Positions 11,001 to 17,927 of a stretch of 64,000 nucleotides of DNA are shown one piece after another. Each line of letters begins with the position of its first letter. The first letter of the stretch is position 1. A model generated the notes under the pieces. That model saw only the letters and a list, made by a program, of their open reading frames with translations. It ran no database searches and had not been told where the DNA came from. Source of the stretch: CAZSHG01 sp964459995 (GTDB taxonomy: Bacteria; UBP14; UBA6098); contig CAYWOR010000006.1 in the NCBI GenBank assembly GCA_964459995.1, forward strand, positions 1 to 64,000, read 5' to 3'. The position numbers were made by a program, and so were the translations under genes.

Positions 11001-11761
11001 CCCGGCGCAACACCGGTGCCGTAGCCGAAAAATCCGCGTCCGCCAACCGTGCCAGAAACATGAGTCCCATGTCCACGCTCGTCATGCGGCCAAGGGTCGT
11101 CCTCCGTCCAATCCCAACCGCGCCAATCATCGATATATCCGTTGCCGTCGTCGTCGATTCCGTTGAAAGGAATTTCACCGGGATTATTCCAAAGAGCGTC
11201 CGCAAGATCGACAGCGCCAAAATCTACACCGCTGTCGAGAATAGCCACGAGCACACCGGCTCCGTCTATGCCGTATTCTGTCCAAATCCTATCTGCGCCT
11301 ATTCGTTGAAGCCCCCATGAAAGGCTGTCTCCTGTGGGTGGCACGAAAGCAACAGCCGCTGGATTAAAAAGTTCGGCATCGGCATATTGGACACGAAGGA
11401 TTTGGCCATGCGGAATGGATTCTCGAAGCGTTTCGACATCGTCGATTTCGGCCTCGAAACGAATGACATTACAGATCCAAAGCGGTCGGATATTTCGAAT
11501 TTGTTGCCGAGATTCATAATGACTCAGAACCGAAATCACATCGGCTTGCTCTAAAACCGCGTGATTACGAAGTTCATCGATCACCGCTTCTCGAAGTTCA
11601 TCGAACTTATAACCTCGATACTTTTGTATTCGCTCCGGCTCGATATGTTCACCGCGCCAATAAAAAGGCGCAAAACCGCTCATAAGAACCGTTGCGGAAA
11701 AGAAAAAGAGCGCGGCGGCGCTCATCAAAGAAGGAAGACTTATTTTTTTGAAAATTCTCAT
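8027..11761 (-). CDS. secreted subtilisin-like serine protease (S8), multidomain
   Basis: The 1244-residue protein has a signal peptide, an N-terminal prodomain-like region (about 40-140) and an S8 catalytic domain. The triad is Asp176 (ILDSGVD), His231 (HGTHVSG) and Ser412 (GTSMATP); the oxyanion Asn is in AAGNEG. A carboxypeptidase-regulatory-like beta domain follows (about 525-600), then a MAM-like module (about 630-800) with WHEVRFDLS and GWFIDDVAL. Ig-like regions come next, and last a FlgD-like tail ending AVYIK. The start codon overlaps the stop of the TPR lipoprotein gene as ATGA, indicating translational coupling. The role is probably extracellular protein degradation or processing of surface proteins. 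Confidence 0.92.
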   Translation of the reverse strand: MRIFKKISLPSLMSAAALFFFSATVLMSGFAPFYWRGEHIEPERIQKYRGYKFDELREAVIDELRNHAVLEQADVISVLSHYESRQQIRNIRPLWICNVIRFEAEIDDVETLRESIPHGQILRVQYADAELFNPAAVAFVPPTGDSLSWGLQRIGADRIWTEYGIDGAGVLVAILDSGVDFGAVDLADALWNNPGEIPFNGIDDDGNGYIDDWRGWDWTEDDPWPHDERGHGTHVSGTVGGRGFFGYGTGVAPGCVIMPLKILDNNGRGDETQVWEAIQYAMDMGARVMNLSIGWRYSSGPDRSSWRAAIDAACEAGVVMCIAAGNEGTTAGAPSNLRTPGDVPSAITIGATNFADELASFSSVGPVAWDTIPGFFDYPYPPGHIKPDITAPGDSIPSMIIGGGYAYWDGTSMATPHVAGAAALLIQLDPTLVHYDVKAILEASAADFGPAGKDSAFGSGLLDLPSAFARVSGFGWLAGNSVPGAKISATSYSAWVEANVSGDFVMKLTEGGHLIKADAFNFDADSAFITITAGETTFVDFSLISGMPYEIELVARDFDTGAPIGYVVFQFVDWPSESLISDADGKITATFAEKDPTLIRASKPGYIGDSRHVEPERSQKYFFYMHRAMDFEDDSLLSHWGPIDDWEWGTVTPGFGPNARSGTRLWGTDLDSSYSDTTDSWLGLGFIDLTEDSESPQLAYFQWFELEATSRACWDGGNVLARRPGGEWNIIEPVGGYPIFLDSFNPITGGQPGFSGEYNFKHWHEVRFDLSAWEGGEIELAVRMGSDNNTTRLGWFIDDVALLKRTLRGPIIRNARLSGTAMEIALECTIYAVSEAIDTSTIFAHITSPVIDSVRLFLETEFARATIDWFSVGDTIRAWFSARDISGRQTVFPHGAPDSTMFFIITDSFPVDTTSPKITPYGYWHTRFEGLDSLDIGFIIAEESPWEAVFRWGETVLADSIAFSGVANDTVLFRIRHTGSSMAQWSLLIADSSDNVSETPVMRTLFADGFLLDFYSTPHPAAQIESSGWNWHSDTGWSVSASDTALETLPLPLFAAIEPVRLVVYGHFHFGLSSGAVLRAISESWSSFLNGPSSISPMNPHFPGASGITMIGDSAVFDYLPHIIGEPHTIELTLACADTAYWRVDSIKFSASVGIEDVHLPEKPYLSVFPNPFNGKCKIEFGGEIFGIEIIDITGRLVREYSVTPRESYLIWDGRDDVGNSLSTGIYLIRSKGCEIVRKAVYIK

Positions 11762-12759
11762 TTGTCAAGGTTAATTGGATAAACTTCGAGACCTTCGTCG
11801 CAATCGACGAAACCGAGGTAAATCCCTCTGGTGGCGCGTTGTCCGCCATCCGTTGTGCCGTCCCATTTCAGAGTATATTCACCACGAGTTATTGCGCCAC
11901 GAAAAAGATATTTCACGACTTTGCCATCAAGATCGCATATTCCTACCGCAATATCGCTGACACTTTTCAACGCGAATGGTATTATCAGCGATGTGTCGAT
12001 GATCCCTGAATCCGGTTCCGTGATAACCTTCTCGATTTGATCTGCGAGAGCTTTCGCCTCGTTTTTCATCTCGCAGTTATCGGCGGCACAGCAATATCTT
12101 CGGTAATGAAGATAAGCCTGCGGTCTTTTATCGAGATGATAATATGATTTTCCAAGCCAGTAATCTATTTCACATTCGGCGGAATCTTTGTGGACTTTGG
12201 AAAAGTTCTGTATCGCCTGCTCATAGAAGCCGTCCGCGCAGTCAAGAAGGCCGAGGCCGTAGTATCCCCCCCAATAATCTGGAAATTTCGTCGCACGAAG
12301 GAACTCGTCGCGCGCTTCGGACAATCGTCCCTCCTGAAAAGCTCGCATTCCAAGCCGAAAACGAAGAACCGCGTAATGGGGATTGTCTTCGGGACAGCGA
12401 CCGTAATACTCCATAGCTTTATCATGGTCGCCATCCTGCCAATATATATCGCCTATCCAGCCGTAAATCTGCGTTTCGGAAGGATCGAGAGCGAGGGCTT
12501 TGCGGAAAAACATCTCGGCGCGGTAACTGTCGCCTTTGGAAAGATAGACTCGGCCAAGCATGGCGTAGGGCGGCGCATATTCGGGGTCTGCGGCGTTGGC
12601 TTTGCGAAATTCGATTGCCGCGAGGTCGATTTGTCCGGAGTTGAAAAGGGTCATCCCTTGACGGTAAATCCCCGCCGCGGGACTCCCGGAAGGAGTATGC
12701 GCACAGGACATCAACGCTAGTGCGACAATAATGAATGTGTATATGAAGACTTTTTTCAC
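11758..12759 (-). CDS. TPR lipoprotein with a FlgD-like domain
   Basis: This 333-residue protein starts at GTG (12759). It carries a lipoprotein signal (MSCAHTPSG, Cys near 19) and five or six TPR-like units (about 35-215), such as GMTLFNSGQIDLAAIEF and MLGRVYLSKGD. A short FlgD-like Ig domain near 255-333 (VGICDLDGKVVKY, LKWDGTTDGG, RGIYLG) does not end in the usual hydrophobic-Lys tail. It is first in a unit with the overlapping subtilase gene and has its own promoter at 12789-12817. It may be a periplasmic adaptor that recognises partners through TPRs. That role is inferred from the linkage only. Confidence 0.78.
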   Translation of the reverse strand: MKKVFIYTFIIVALALMSCAHTPSGSPAAGIYRQGMTLFNSGQIDLAAIEFRKANAADPEYAPPYAMLGRVYLSKGDSYRAEMFFRKALALDPSETQIYGWIGDIYWQDGDHDKAMEYYGRCPEDNPHYAVLRFRLGMRAFQEGRLSEARDEFLRATKFPDYWGGYYGLGLLDCADGFYEQAIQNFSKVHKDSAECEIDYWLGKSYYHLDKRPQAYLHYRRYCCAADNCEMKNEAKALADQIEKVITEPDSGIIDTSLIIPFALKSVSDIAVGICDLDGKVVKYLFRGAITRGEYTLKWDGTTDGGQRATRGIYLGFVDCDEGLEVYPINLDK

Positions 12760-12788
12760 GTCGCTTCGTTACGGGTTCTAATCGGATA

Positions 12789-12817
12789 ATTATAAGAATC
12801 AAACCCCGTAAAATCAA
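12789..12817 (-). promoter_or_regulatory. promoter of the TPR lipoprotein-subtilase unit
   Basis: On the minus strand TTGATT (12812-12817), a 17-bp spacer and a perfect TATAAT (12789-12794) form a strong sigma70-type promoter. The predicted start near 12782 gives a leader of about 23 nt before the GTG at 12759, with only a weak ribosome binding site. Confidence 0.7.
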
Positions 12818-12851
12818 CGAATTTGTCTATCGGCGCGAATAAAATGGGCAA

Positions 12852-14783
12852 CTATTTTAGATACACAATCCGTTTCGAGACCGCACTGAAACCACTCGTA
12901 GAATTAGAACCTTCGATACGTGCTCGCACGAGATAAACACCAGAGGCGATCGTTTCTGCGGGTTGCCAAACAAATTCGTTCCCTGCAGGAATAGTGCTGT
13001 CATTACCCAAACGACTCACCCCGCCCACGAGGTTGGTTTCTATCAACCGCCCCGTGAGGTCGTAAATCTCGATATGTAAGGGCGATTCGCATTCTCCCGC
13101 GCCGTCGATTGCGAACTTAACCGCAGAATTGAATGGATTCGGATAGGTCGAAATAGCCAACGATACAGGCCGTGCGATTTCACTTTCGACATATGTTGCT
13201 TGATTATAGGTTATTGCGCCCATATCCGCACGTGTGCCGTCTGGATCGGAATCGGAGGCCGGATCGCCGGTGTCGATAGAGGGCGATTTTGAGGCATCAG
13301 CGATTGGAAAATTTGCCCATCCAAGCCGGAAATTGCCAGAGGAGGCATCGATAAAAAGTGGATCTGTGTCGATACAACCAGTGCCGAACCAGCTTTCGCC
13401 AGTGCCGCCATGAATATTGGAATACCTCGCAACAATCGCCGTCGCTCCCGAACCAGAAAATGCCGGCAAACTGCATTGGCGGAGAATATTGTTGAATGCA
13501 TCGACGCTCGAAGCAGGTTGGTCGAGATAGATATACATCGAGCCACCTTCGTCAGCACTGTCGGCGTAAGATGTGTTATTGAAAATGTTTAAATCACCGT
13601 AGGTTGTAGCGAAAGAAAAAGCTCCGCCGACTCCGCCCGCGAGGTTGCGTCTGCTTATATTACGCGAGAAATTCGCGACACCGTCCTCCGTAGCGAAAGA
13701 AATCGCGCCTCCGTTCATAGTTGCGTAATTGCGGTAGAATAGGTTGCTGTCGGCGCTGAAAGTGCCATGAGAGAGCCATATCATGGCCGCGCCGCCGTTA
13801 TCCCAAGTGTAGTCAGATTCGTGGAAGTTCCCACGATAATTAATAGCACCATCTTCGAGATGAATCTGGACGCCACCCCCGCCGACTTCCGCAAAATTAT
13901 TGTGAAAATGGTTTCGTGTTATGTTAATCGTCGCGCTCACATTTGCACGGACAAAGCAAGCTCCGCCATCGAGTTCTGCATAATTTTGGGAGAAATAATT
14001 ACTATCGACCGTAATTAATGTCCCATCACCGAGAGAATATGTAAAAGCGCCGCCGCCGCCGTCTTCGGAGTAATTTCGGATATAAGAGCATCCACGGATA
14101 GTAATCGAACCGCCGCCTTCTGTGTAAAGCATATGCGCACCACCGTCGTCGCCGTATATCGTCTCATTGCCAAAAGCGGTATTATCCTCAAATACTGTGT
14201 TTACAAGAGTTACATCACCATAAGATGACGCCGCGTTAAGCCCGCCGGAACCAGCTGATTTATTACGGAGAAACACACATTCCGAGACGGTAATATGACC
14301 GTCGTTTGACACAAGGCATGCTCCGCCGCCAAGGATGAAGGATGAATCATCTATCATTTCGCAATGGGTTAAGGTTATCGCCGCAGAGCTTGTCTCGACG
14401 AGTAATCCTCCGCCGTTTCCATCTGTTACGCCGTTTCGGAATGTCATCGCCCTTATCTCAACATTTCCGACAGCGCTTGTCGTCTCCAAAGATAGAATTC
14501 TGCGTGCACGACCGCCGTCGAGGATTGTCAAATCCGCACCTGCGCCGATTATTGTCAGGGAGTATGGCTCGGAAGACCAATAGGAAAGCGTCGCGTCGAT
14601 ATTATATACCCCCGCCGCAACATTGATTACATCGTTCTCGCTATTATCCGCTGAAGTAATGAGGGCGTTTCTGAATTGAACGACATTAGAGACATTGAAT
14701 ACTTCTCCAAAGATCGAAGATACGATGAAAATTAGTGCGAAAAGCACAAACACAAGAACCGGAATGGGCTGAGAGGGTTTCAT
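12852..14783 (-). CDS. secreted right-handed beta-helix protein with FlgD-like tail
   Basis: The 643-residue protein has a signal peptide (about 1-26). Residues about 50-500 carry repeated short units of the polymorphic outer-membrane protein / parallel beta-helix type (NSAGSGGL-like, EDGGGGAF, AELDGGACF, ATMNGGAISF, GGVGGAFSF). Each unit has a GG(A/G) turn and Asn-rich strands. The end is a FlgD-like tail (YPNPFNSAVKF, IEIYDLTGRLIE, ASGVYLVRA, final RIVYLK). Proteins of this shape are surface-exposed and often bind polysaccharide or act as adhesins, but the substrate cannot be told here. AAAGGAAAAAT precedes the ATG. Confidence 0.82.
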   Translation of the reverse strand: MKPSQPIPVLVFVLFALIFIVSSIFGEVFNVSNVVQFRNALITSADNSENDVINVAAGVYNIDATLSYWSSEPYSLTIIGAGADLTILDGGRARRILSLETTSAVGNVEIRAMTFRNGVTDGNGGGLLVETSSAAITLTHCEMIDDSSFILGGGACLVSNDGHITVSECVFLRNKSAGSGGLNAASSYGDVTLVNTVFEDNTAFGNETIYGDDGGAHMLYTEGGGSITIRGCSYIRNYSEDGGGGAFTYSLGDGTLITVDSNYFSQNYAELDGGACFVRANVSATINITRNHFHNNFAEVGGGGVQIHLEDGAINYRGNFHESDYTWDNGGAAMIWLSHGTFSADSNLFYRNYATMNGGAISFATEDGVANFSRNISRRNLAGGVGGAFSFATTYGDLNIFNNTSYADSADEGGSMYIYLDQPASSVDAFNNILRQCSLPAFSGSGATAIVARYSNIHGGTGESWFGTGCIDTDPLFIDASSGNFRLGWANFPIADASKSPSIDTGDPASDSDPDGTRADMGAITYNQATYVESEIARPVSLAISTYPNPFNSAVKFAIDGAGECESPLHIEIYDLTGRLIETNLVGGVSRLGNDSTIPAGNEFVWQPAETIASGVYLVRARIEGSNSTSGFSAVSKRIVYLK

Positions 14784-14825
14784 ATTTTTCCTTTGCGGGT
14801 TTTAACTGCACATGCAAATCGATTA

Positions 14826-14854
14826 ATTATAACAAAATCAAACTAAATACAAAA
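14826..14854 (-). promoter_or_regulatory. possible promoter of the beta-helix gene
   Basis: A perfect TATAAT on the minus strand (14826-14831) lies about 37 nt upstream of the ATG at 14783, but the -35 region 17 bp further up is only TTTTGT. The assignment rests mainly on the -10 box. Confidence 0.4.
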
Positions 14855-14887
14855 GGGGAAAATACTGCTGAGTATATAATTGATTCG

Positions 14888-15766
14888 CTATTCGTCCGCC
14901 GCGCGGTGGCCGGTGCCGACGATGCGGTATGTGGTATAGGCAAGATCAACTTTCTCGCTGTTGTTGAAGGCGTCGAGAATGTCTTTTGTAACTCGAGATT
15001 CCATCGCACGTCGCGAACGCACCGGCACCAAAAATCGCGCTGTAAGCTCCACACCAAAATCTATGATTCTCGTGTAAACAATTGGGGTAAGCGTTCCGAG
15101 CTTTATCAAATATTTCTCGCGCGCGAGGCGCATCTCTTTGGCGGCGAGTTCAGGCACTTCGCCCGAATTTTTGTCGAGGATTTCTTCAACAAGCCGAATG
15201 GCTTCGCGCCAATCGCTCTCGTAGGTGATATTCGCACGGACTTCTGTCCAAATGTAGCGGAAACCGGATGAATAATTGTAAATCTGCTTTGCGAAAAGCC
15301 AGTTATGGGGTATCGACGCCAAGCGACCTGTGGATTGCTCGCCTCCAACCCAGCCCTCGATTTCAAGCACTGTTGTCGTAAAAACACTGATATCGACGAC
15401 ATCGCCTTTTAGATCGTCGATTTGAATTCTATCGCCGAGAATATAGGGTCGCGAAACTGTCAAGAAAAGCCATCCGGCAATGGAAGTGAGCGGGTCTTTG
15501 AGCGCAAGAGCCACTCCAGCGCCGATAATCCCCAAAAATGTGGACAACCCGGAGATAAACTCCATCCAGATACTCGCGATGAAAACACCGCCGAGCAAGG
15601 TCATGCCGTAGATAAGCCGTTTGCGAGACGCATACAAAGCCGCCGGATTTCGCACCCATTTCTCGAGAAGTTTGAAAATAAGCCGCGAGAGGGCATAAAA
15701 AATGATGATCACAAGCCCACTGGCAATTATTTTTTCCGGTATCGAATGTGATGCGAAGTCTAGCAT
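14888..15766 (-). CDS. mechanosensitive ion channel of the MscS family
   Basis: The 292-residue membrane protein has two N-terminal hydrophobic helices (about 10-32 and 52-72). A glycine/alanine-rich pore helix follows (GIIGAGVALALKDPLTSIAG, about 80-99), then the MscS beta-domain (YILGDRIQIDDLKGDVVDI) and a C-terminal alpha/beta domain. The reading frame extends nine codons further upstream. Those codons are the -10 region of a promoter (15776-15804), so I place the start at the ATG at 15766, almost exactly at the predicted transcription start. The channel would release solutes on hypo-osmotic shock. It is divergent from the ImmA-like gene. Confidence 0.9.
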   Translation of the reverse strand: MLDFASHSIPEKIIASGLVIIIFYALSRLIFKLLEKWVRNPAALYASRKRLIYGMTLLGGVFIASIWMEFISGLSTFLGIIGAGVALALKDPLTSIAGWLFLTVSRPYILGDRIQIDDLKGDVVDISVFTTTVLEIEGWVGGEQSTGRLASIPHNWLFAKQIYNYSSGFRYIWTEVRANITYESDWREAIRLVEEILDKNSGEVPELAAKEMRLAREKYLIKLGTLTPIVYTRIIDFGVELTARFLVPVRSRRAMESRVTKDILDAFNNSEKVDLAYTTYRIVGTGHRAADE

Positions 15767-15775
15767 ATTATTATA

Positions 15776-15804
15776 AAAATAGCTTTTTAACACTCTTCAG
15801 TCAA
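15776..15804 (-). promoter_or_regulatory. MscS promoter, predicted leaderless transcript
   Basis: On the minus strand TTGACT (15799-15804), a 17-bp spacer and TATTTT (15776-15781) are followed after 9 nt by the ATG at 15766. The predicted start falls about 0-3 nt before the ATG, leaving no room for a ribosome binding site. Confidence 0.65.
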
Positions 15805-15919
15805 GCTTTAGCTTTTGTCGTTTCAAATCTCACTTGGGAATATCTCTGAAAGCCGAAATTCAAATCAATGACCACAAATTTATAACAGGTTTCTTTCTCA
15901 AAACGGTAAGAACGATAAC

Positions 15920-16038
15920 TGGCGATTTAAAAAAAATTGTCCTAAATGTCGATTCAAATGTATTCGAATAGAATACAAAAGAATACATTAGAATACATTT
16001 GCATGCAAATAGAATACAATCGAATACAAAAATCGCCA
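15920..16038. repeat. phased GAATACA repeat array around a 14-bp palindrome, likely operator
   Basis: GAATACA occurs at 15971, 15981, 15991, 16012 and 16022, with an inverted copy (TGTATTC) at 15959-15965. Neighbouring copies are 10 bp apart, so they face the same side of the helix. A perfect palindrome ATTTGCATGCAAAT (15997-16010) sits at the centre. The block is flanked by a 9-bp inverted repeat TGGCGATTT / AAATCGCCA (15920-15928 and 16030-16038). It lies in the 392-bp gap between divergent mscS and the ImmA-like gene, about 85 bp upstream of the latter's promoter. The pattern suits cooperative repressor binding. The rest of the gap shows nothing else. Confidence 0.7.
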
Positions 16039-16122
16039 ATCTCATATCCAAAAACACTTCTCGTGTTCCATTGCCCGGAGTCGAAAAACGGGAAGGTAAT
16101 TAGCTTCTTGTGAAGTATTAGT

Positions 16123-16151
16123 TTGACAAGACGGTTTCCATTCGATACTTT
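16123..16151 (+). promoter_or_regulatory. promoter of the ImmA-like gene, predicted leaderless transcript
   Basis: TTGACA (16123-16128), a 17-bp spacer and TACTTT (16146-16151) are followed after 7 nt by the ATG at 16159. The predicted start coincides with the A of the ATG, and no ribosome binding site is present. Confidence 0.65.
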
Positions 16152-16158
16152 AAATGCC

Positions 16159-16623
16159 ATGAGAGCACAGGATTACGCACGGTCGCTGTTCAAGCATTTC
16201 GATACGGAGAAAATTCCGGTCGATGTGCTCGAATTGGTCGCAAAGCTCGGAATCGAGTTTCGCGAGGAAGAGCTTATCGGAATCGACGGCATCGCGTTTA
16301 AGGGCGAAAAGACAAGGCTAATTATCGTAAATCGGACACTCTCTCCGGAACGGCGAAGATTCGTTATCGCGCACGAACTTGCTCATATTGTAATGCCGCA
16401 TAAAACAGCATATCAGATATGCGGCGGAGAAACCGGAAATCGCAGAATGGAATCCGATGCCGACAGATTCGCCGCAGAGCTTATTATGCCGGAAGAAACT
16501 GTGCGAAAACAATGGCTATTATATCGCGATAATAAAGAATACCGCATCGAGGTGATGGCTGATCGTTTCGGCGTTTCGCGCACAGCGATGTCGATTCGAA
16601 TAAGACAACTCGGGCAAAAATAA
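16159..16623 (+). CDS. ImmA/IrrE family zinc metallopeptidase
   Basis: The 154-residue protein has the HExxH zinc motif (His72-Glu73 to His76, AHELAH). The downstream acidic ligand motif of the family is ESDADRFAAELIMPEE (from residue 98). A C-terminal helix-turn-helix-like end (MADRFGVSRTAMSIRIRQLG) completes it. Family members such as ImmA and IrrE cleave repressors and so switch on mobile-element or stress genes; here no prophage or Xre-type repressor gene is adjacent. A TTG at 16123 could extend the frame, but it is part of the -35 box, so the ATG at 16159 is chosen. murA follows after 11 bp and may be co-transcribed. Confidence 0.88.
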   Translation: MRAQDYARSLFKHFDTEKIPVDVLELVAKLGIEFREEELIGIDGIAFKGEKTRLIIVNRTLSPERRRFVIAHELAHIVMPHKTAYQICGGETGNRRMESDADRFAAELIMPEETVRKQWLLYRDNKEYRIEVMADRFGVSRTAMSIRIRQLGQK

Positions 16624-16634
16624 CAGGAGAAAAA

Positions 16635-17921
16635 ATGGGTCTCGATATGTTTGTAATCGATGGCGGCAAACCGCTCAACGGCACAGTCGCAGTTAAAGGC
16701 GCAAAAAACGCGGTTCTTCCGATGCTTTGCGCGGCTCTCATCCCGGAAGAGGGCGAGGTTGTCCTCCGCAATGTCCCTAATTTGGCGGATATCCGTATAA
16801 TGATACAGCTTATGGAATATCTCGGCGCAAAGGTCGATTTCGATGTCGAGGAATCCACAATCCGCATCGACCCAACAAATGTCGAGAACAGGCCAGCGCC
16901 CTACGACCTTGTTCGCAAAATGCGCGCAAGTTTCATGATTATGGGCGCGATGCTGGCGCGTTTCGGGAGCACGAAGGTCTCCCAGCCCGGCGGTTGCGCG
17001 ATTGGCGCGAGGCCGATAAATTGGCATATCACGAATTTCCATCGAATGGGCGCGGAAATCGCCGAATCACACGGCTATATCTCCGCGGACTGCCACGGTA
17101 AACCAAAAGGACGCGTGCTTTATTTCGACCGCCCGAGCCACACAGGCACAGAGAATATAATGATGGCCGCAACTCTCGCCGAGGGAACAACTACAATAAT
17201 CAACGCCGCAACCGACCCCGAGGTAAGCGATTTCGCGAGGTTTCTCACCGCGATGGGCGCACGGATTAAGGGGGCCGGCGGTCCGGTTATCACTATCGAG
17301 GGTGTCGAACGGCTTCGCGGTGCGGATCATATCCCCATAGGCGATAGGCTCGAGGCTGGCACATATCTCTTCGCGGGGCTTGTCGCGGGGGGCGATGTCA
17401 AAGTTACGGGTGTCGATCCGGAGCATCTTTCGGTCGTCCTGCTGAAGATGGCCGAAATGGGCGCGGAAATCGACACTTCTCCCGGAGAGATTCGCGTTGA
17501 AATGCACGGCAGGCCGAAGGCAGTCGATTTCACGACGGCTGTTTTTCCAGGCTATCCTACCGATCTTCAGCCCTGCTCCATGGTTGCGTTAACAATCGCC
17601 GAGGGGACAGGCTTCATCCGCGAGACAATTTTCGAAAACCGCTTTCTGCATGTGATGGAGTTAATTCGATTGGGTGCGAAGATTGTAATCAACGGCGACC
17701 GCGCGACTGTAACAGGCGCTCCGTATCTCGATGGCGCGGAGGTTATGGCCAGCGATATTCGCGCGGGTGCGGCAATGGTGCTCGCAGGATTAGCCGCACG
17801 TGGAAGGACGGAAATTCTCCGAGTTTATCACATAGACAGGGGATACGAGAATTTCGAGGAGAAGCTAAGTTCTCTTGGTGCAAATATTACGCGAGTCGAT
17901 CAATACAGCTGGAATCACTAA
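16635..17921 (+). CDS. murA: UDP-N-acetylglucosamine 1-carboxyvinyltransferase
   Basis: MurA transfers enolpyruvate from PEP to UDP-GlcNAc in the first committed step of peptidoglycan synthesis in the cytoplasm. The 428 residues match the usual length (about 420). Key motifs are present: GAKNA (Lys24, Asn25), the active-site loop GCAIGARPI with Cys121 (the fosfomycin-sensitive form), and the PTDLQP segment holding the catalytic Asp. CAGGAG lies 5-10 nt before the ATG at 16635; a second in-frame ATG follows four codons later. The gene converges on the aldehyde dehydrogenase gene with only 6 bp between stops and no visible terminator. Confidence 0.97.
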   Translation: MGLDMFVIDGGKPLNGTVAVKGAKNAVLPMLCAALIPEEGEVVLRNVPNLADIRIMIQLMEYLGAKVDFDVEESTIRIDPTNVENRPAPYDLVRKMRASFMIMGAMLARFGSTKVSQPGGCAIGARPINWHITNFHRMGAEIAESHGYISADCHGKPKGRVLYFDRPSHTGTENIMMAATLAEGTTTIINAATDPEVSDFARFLTAMGARIKGAGGPVITIEGVERLRGADHIPIGDRLEAGTYLFAGLVAGGDVKVTGVDPEHLSVVLLKMAEMGAEIDTSPGEIRVEMHGRPKAVDFTTAVFPGYPTDLQPCSMVALTIAEGTGFIRETIFENRFLHVMELIRLGAKIVINGDRATVTGAPYLDGAEVMASDIRAGAAMVLAGLAARGRTEILRVYHIDRGYENFEEKLSSLGANITRVDQYSWNH

Positions 17922-17927
17922 GTTTAT

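Noticed and set aside
12190..12720. 176-codon plus-strand frame
   Set aside because: Shadow of the TPR lipoprotein gene, whose repeats and lipoprotein signal are clear on the minus strand.
15959..16028. CRISPR array
   Set aside because: The GAATACA units are 7 bp with 3-bp gaps, far too short for CRISPR repeats and spacers, and no cas gene is nearby.
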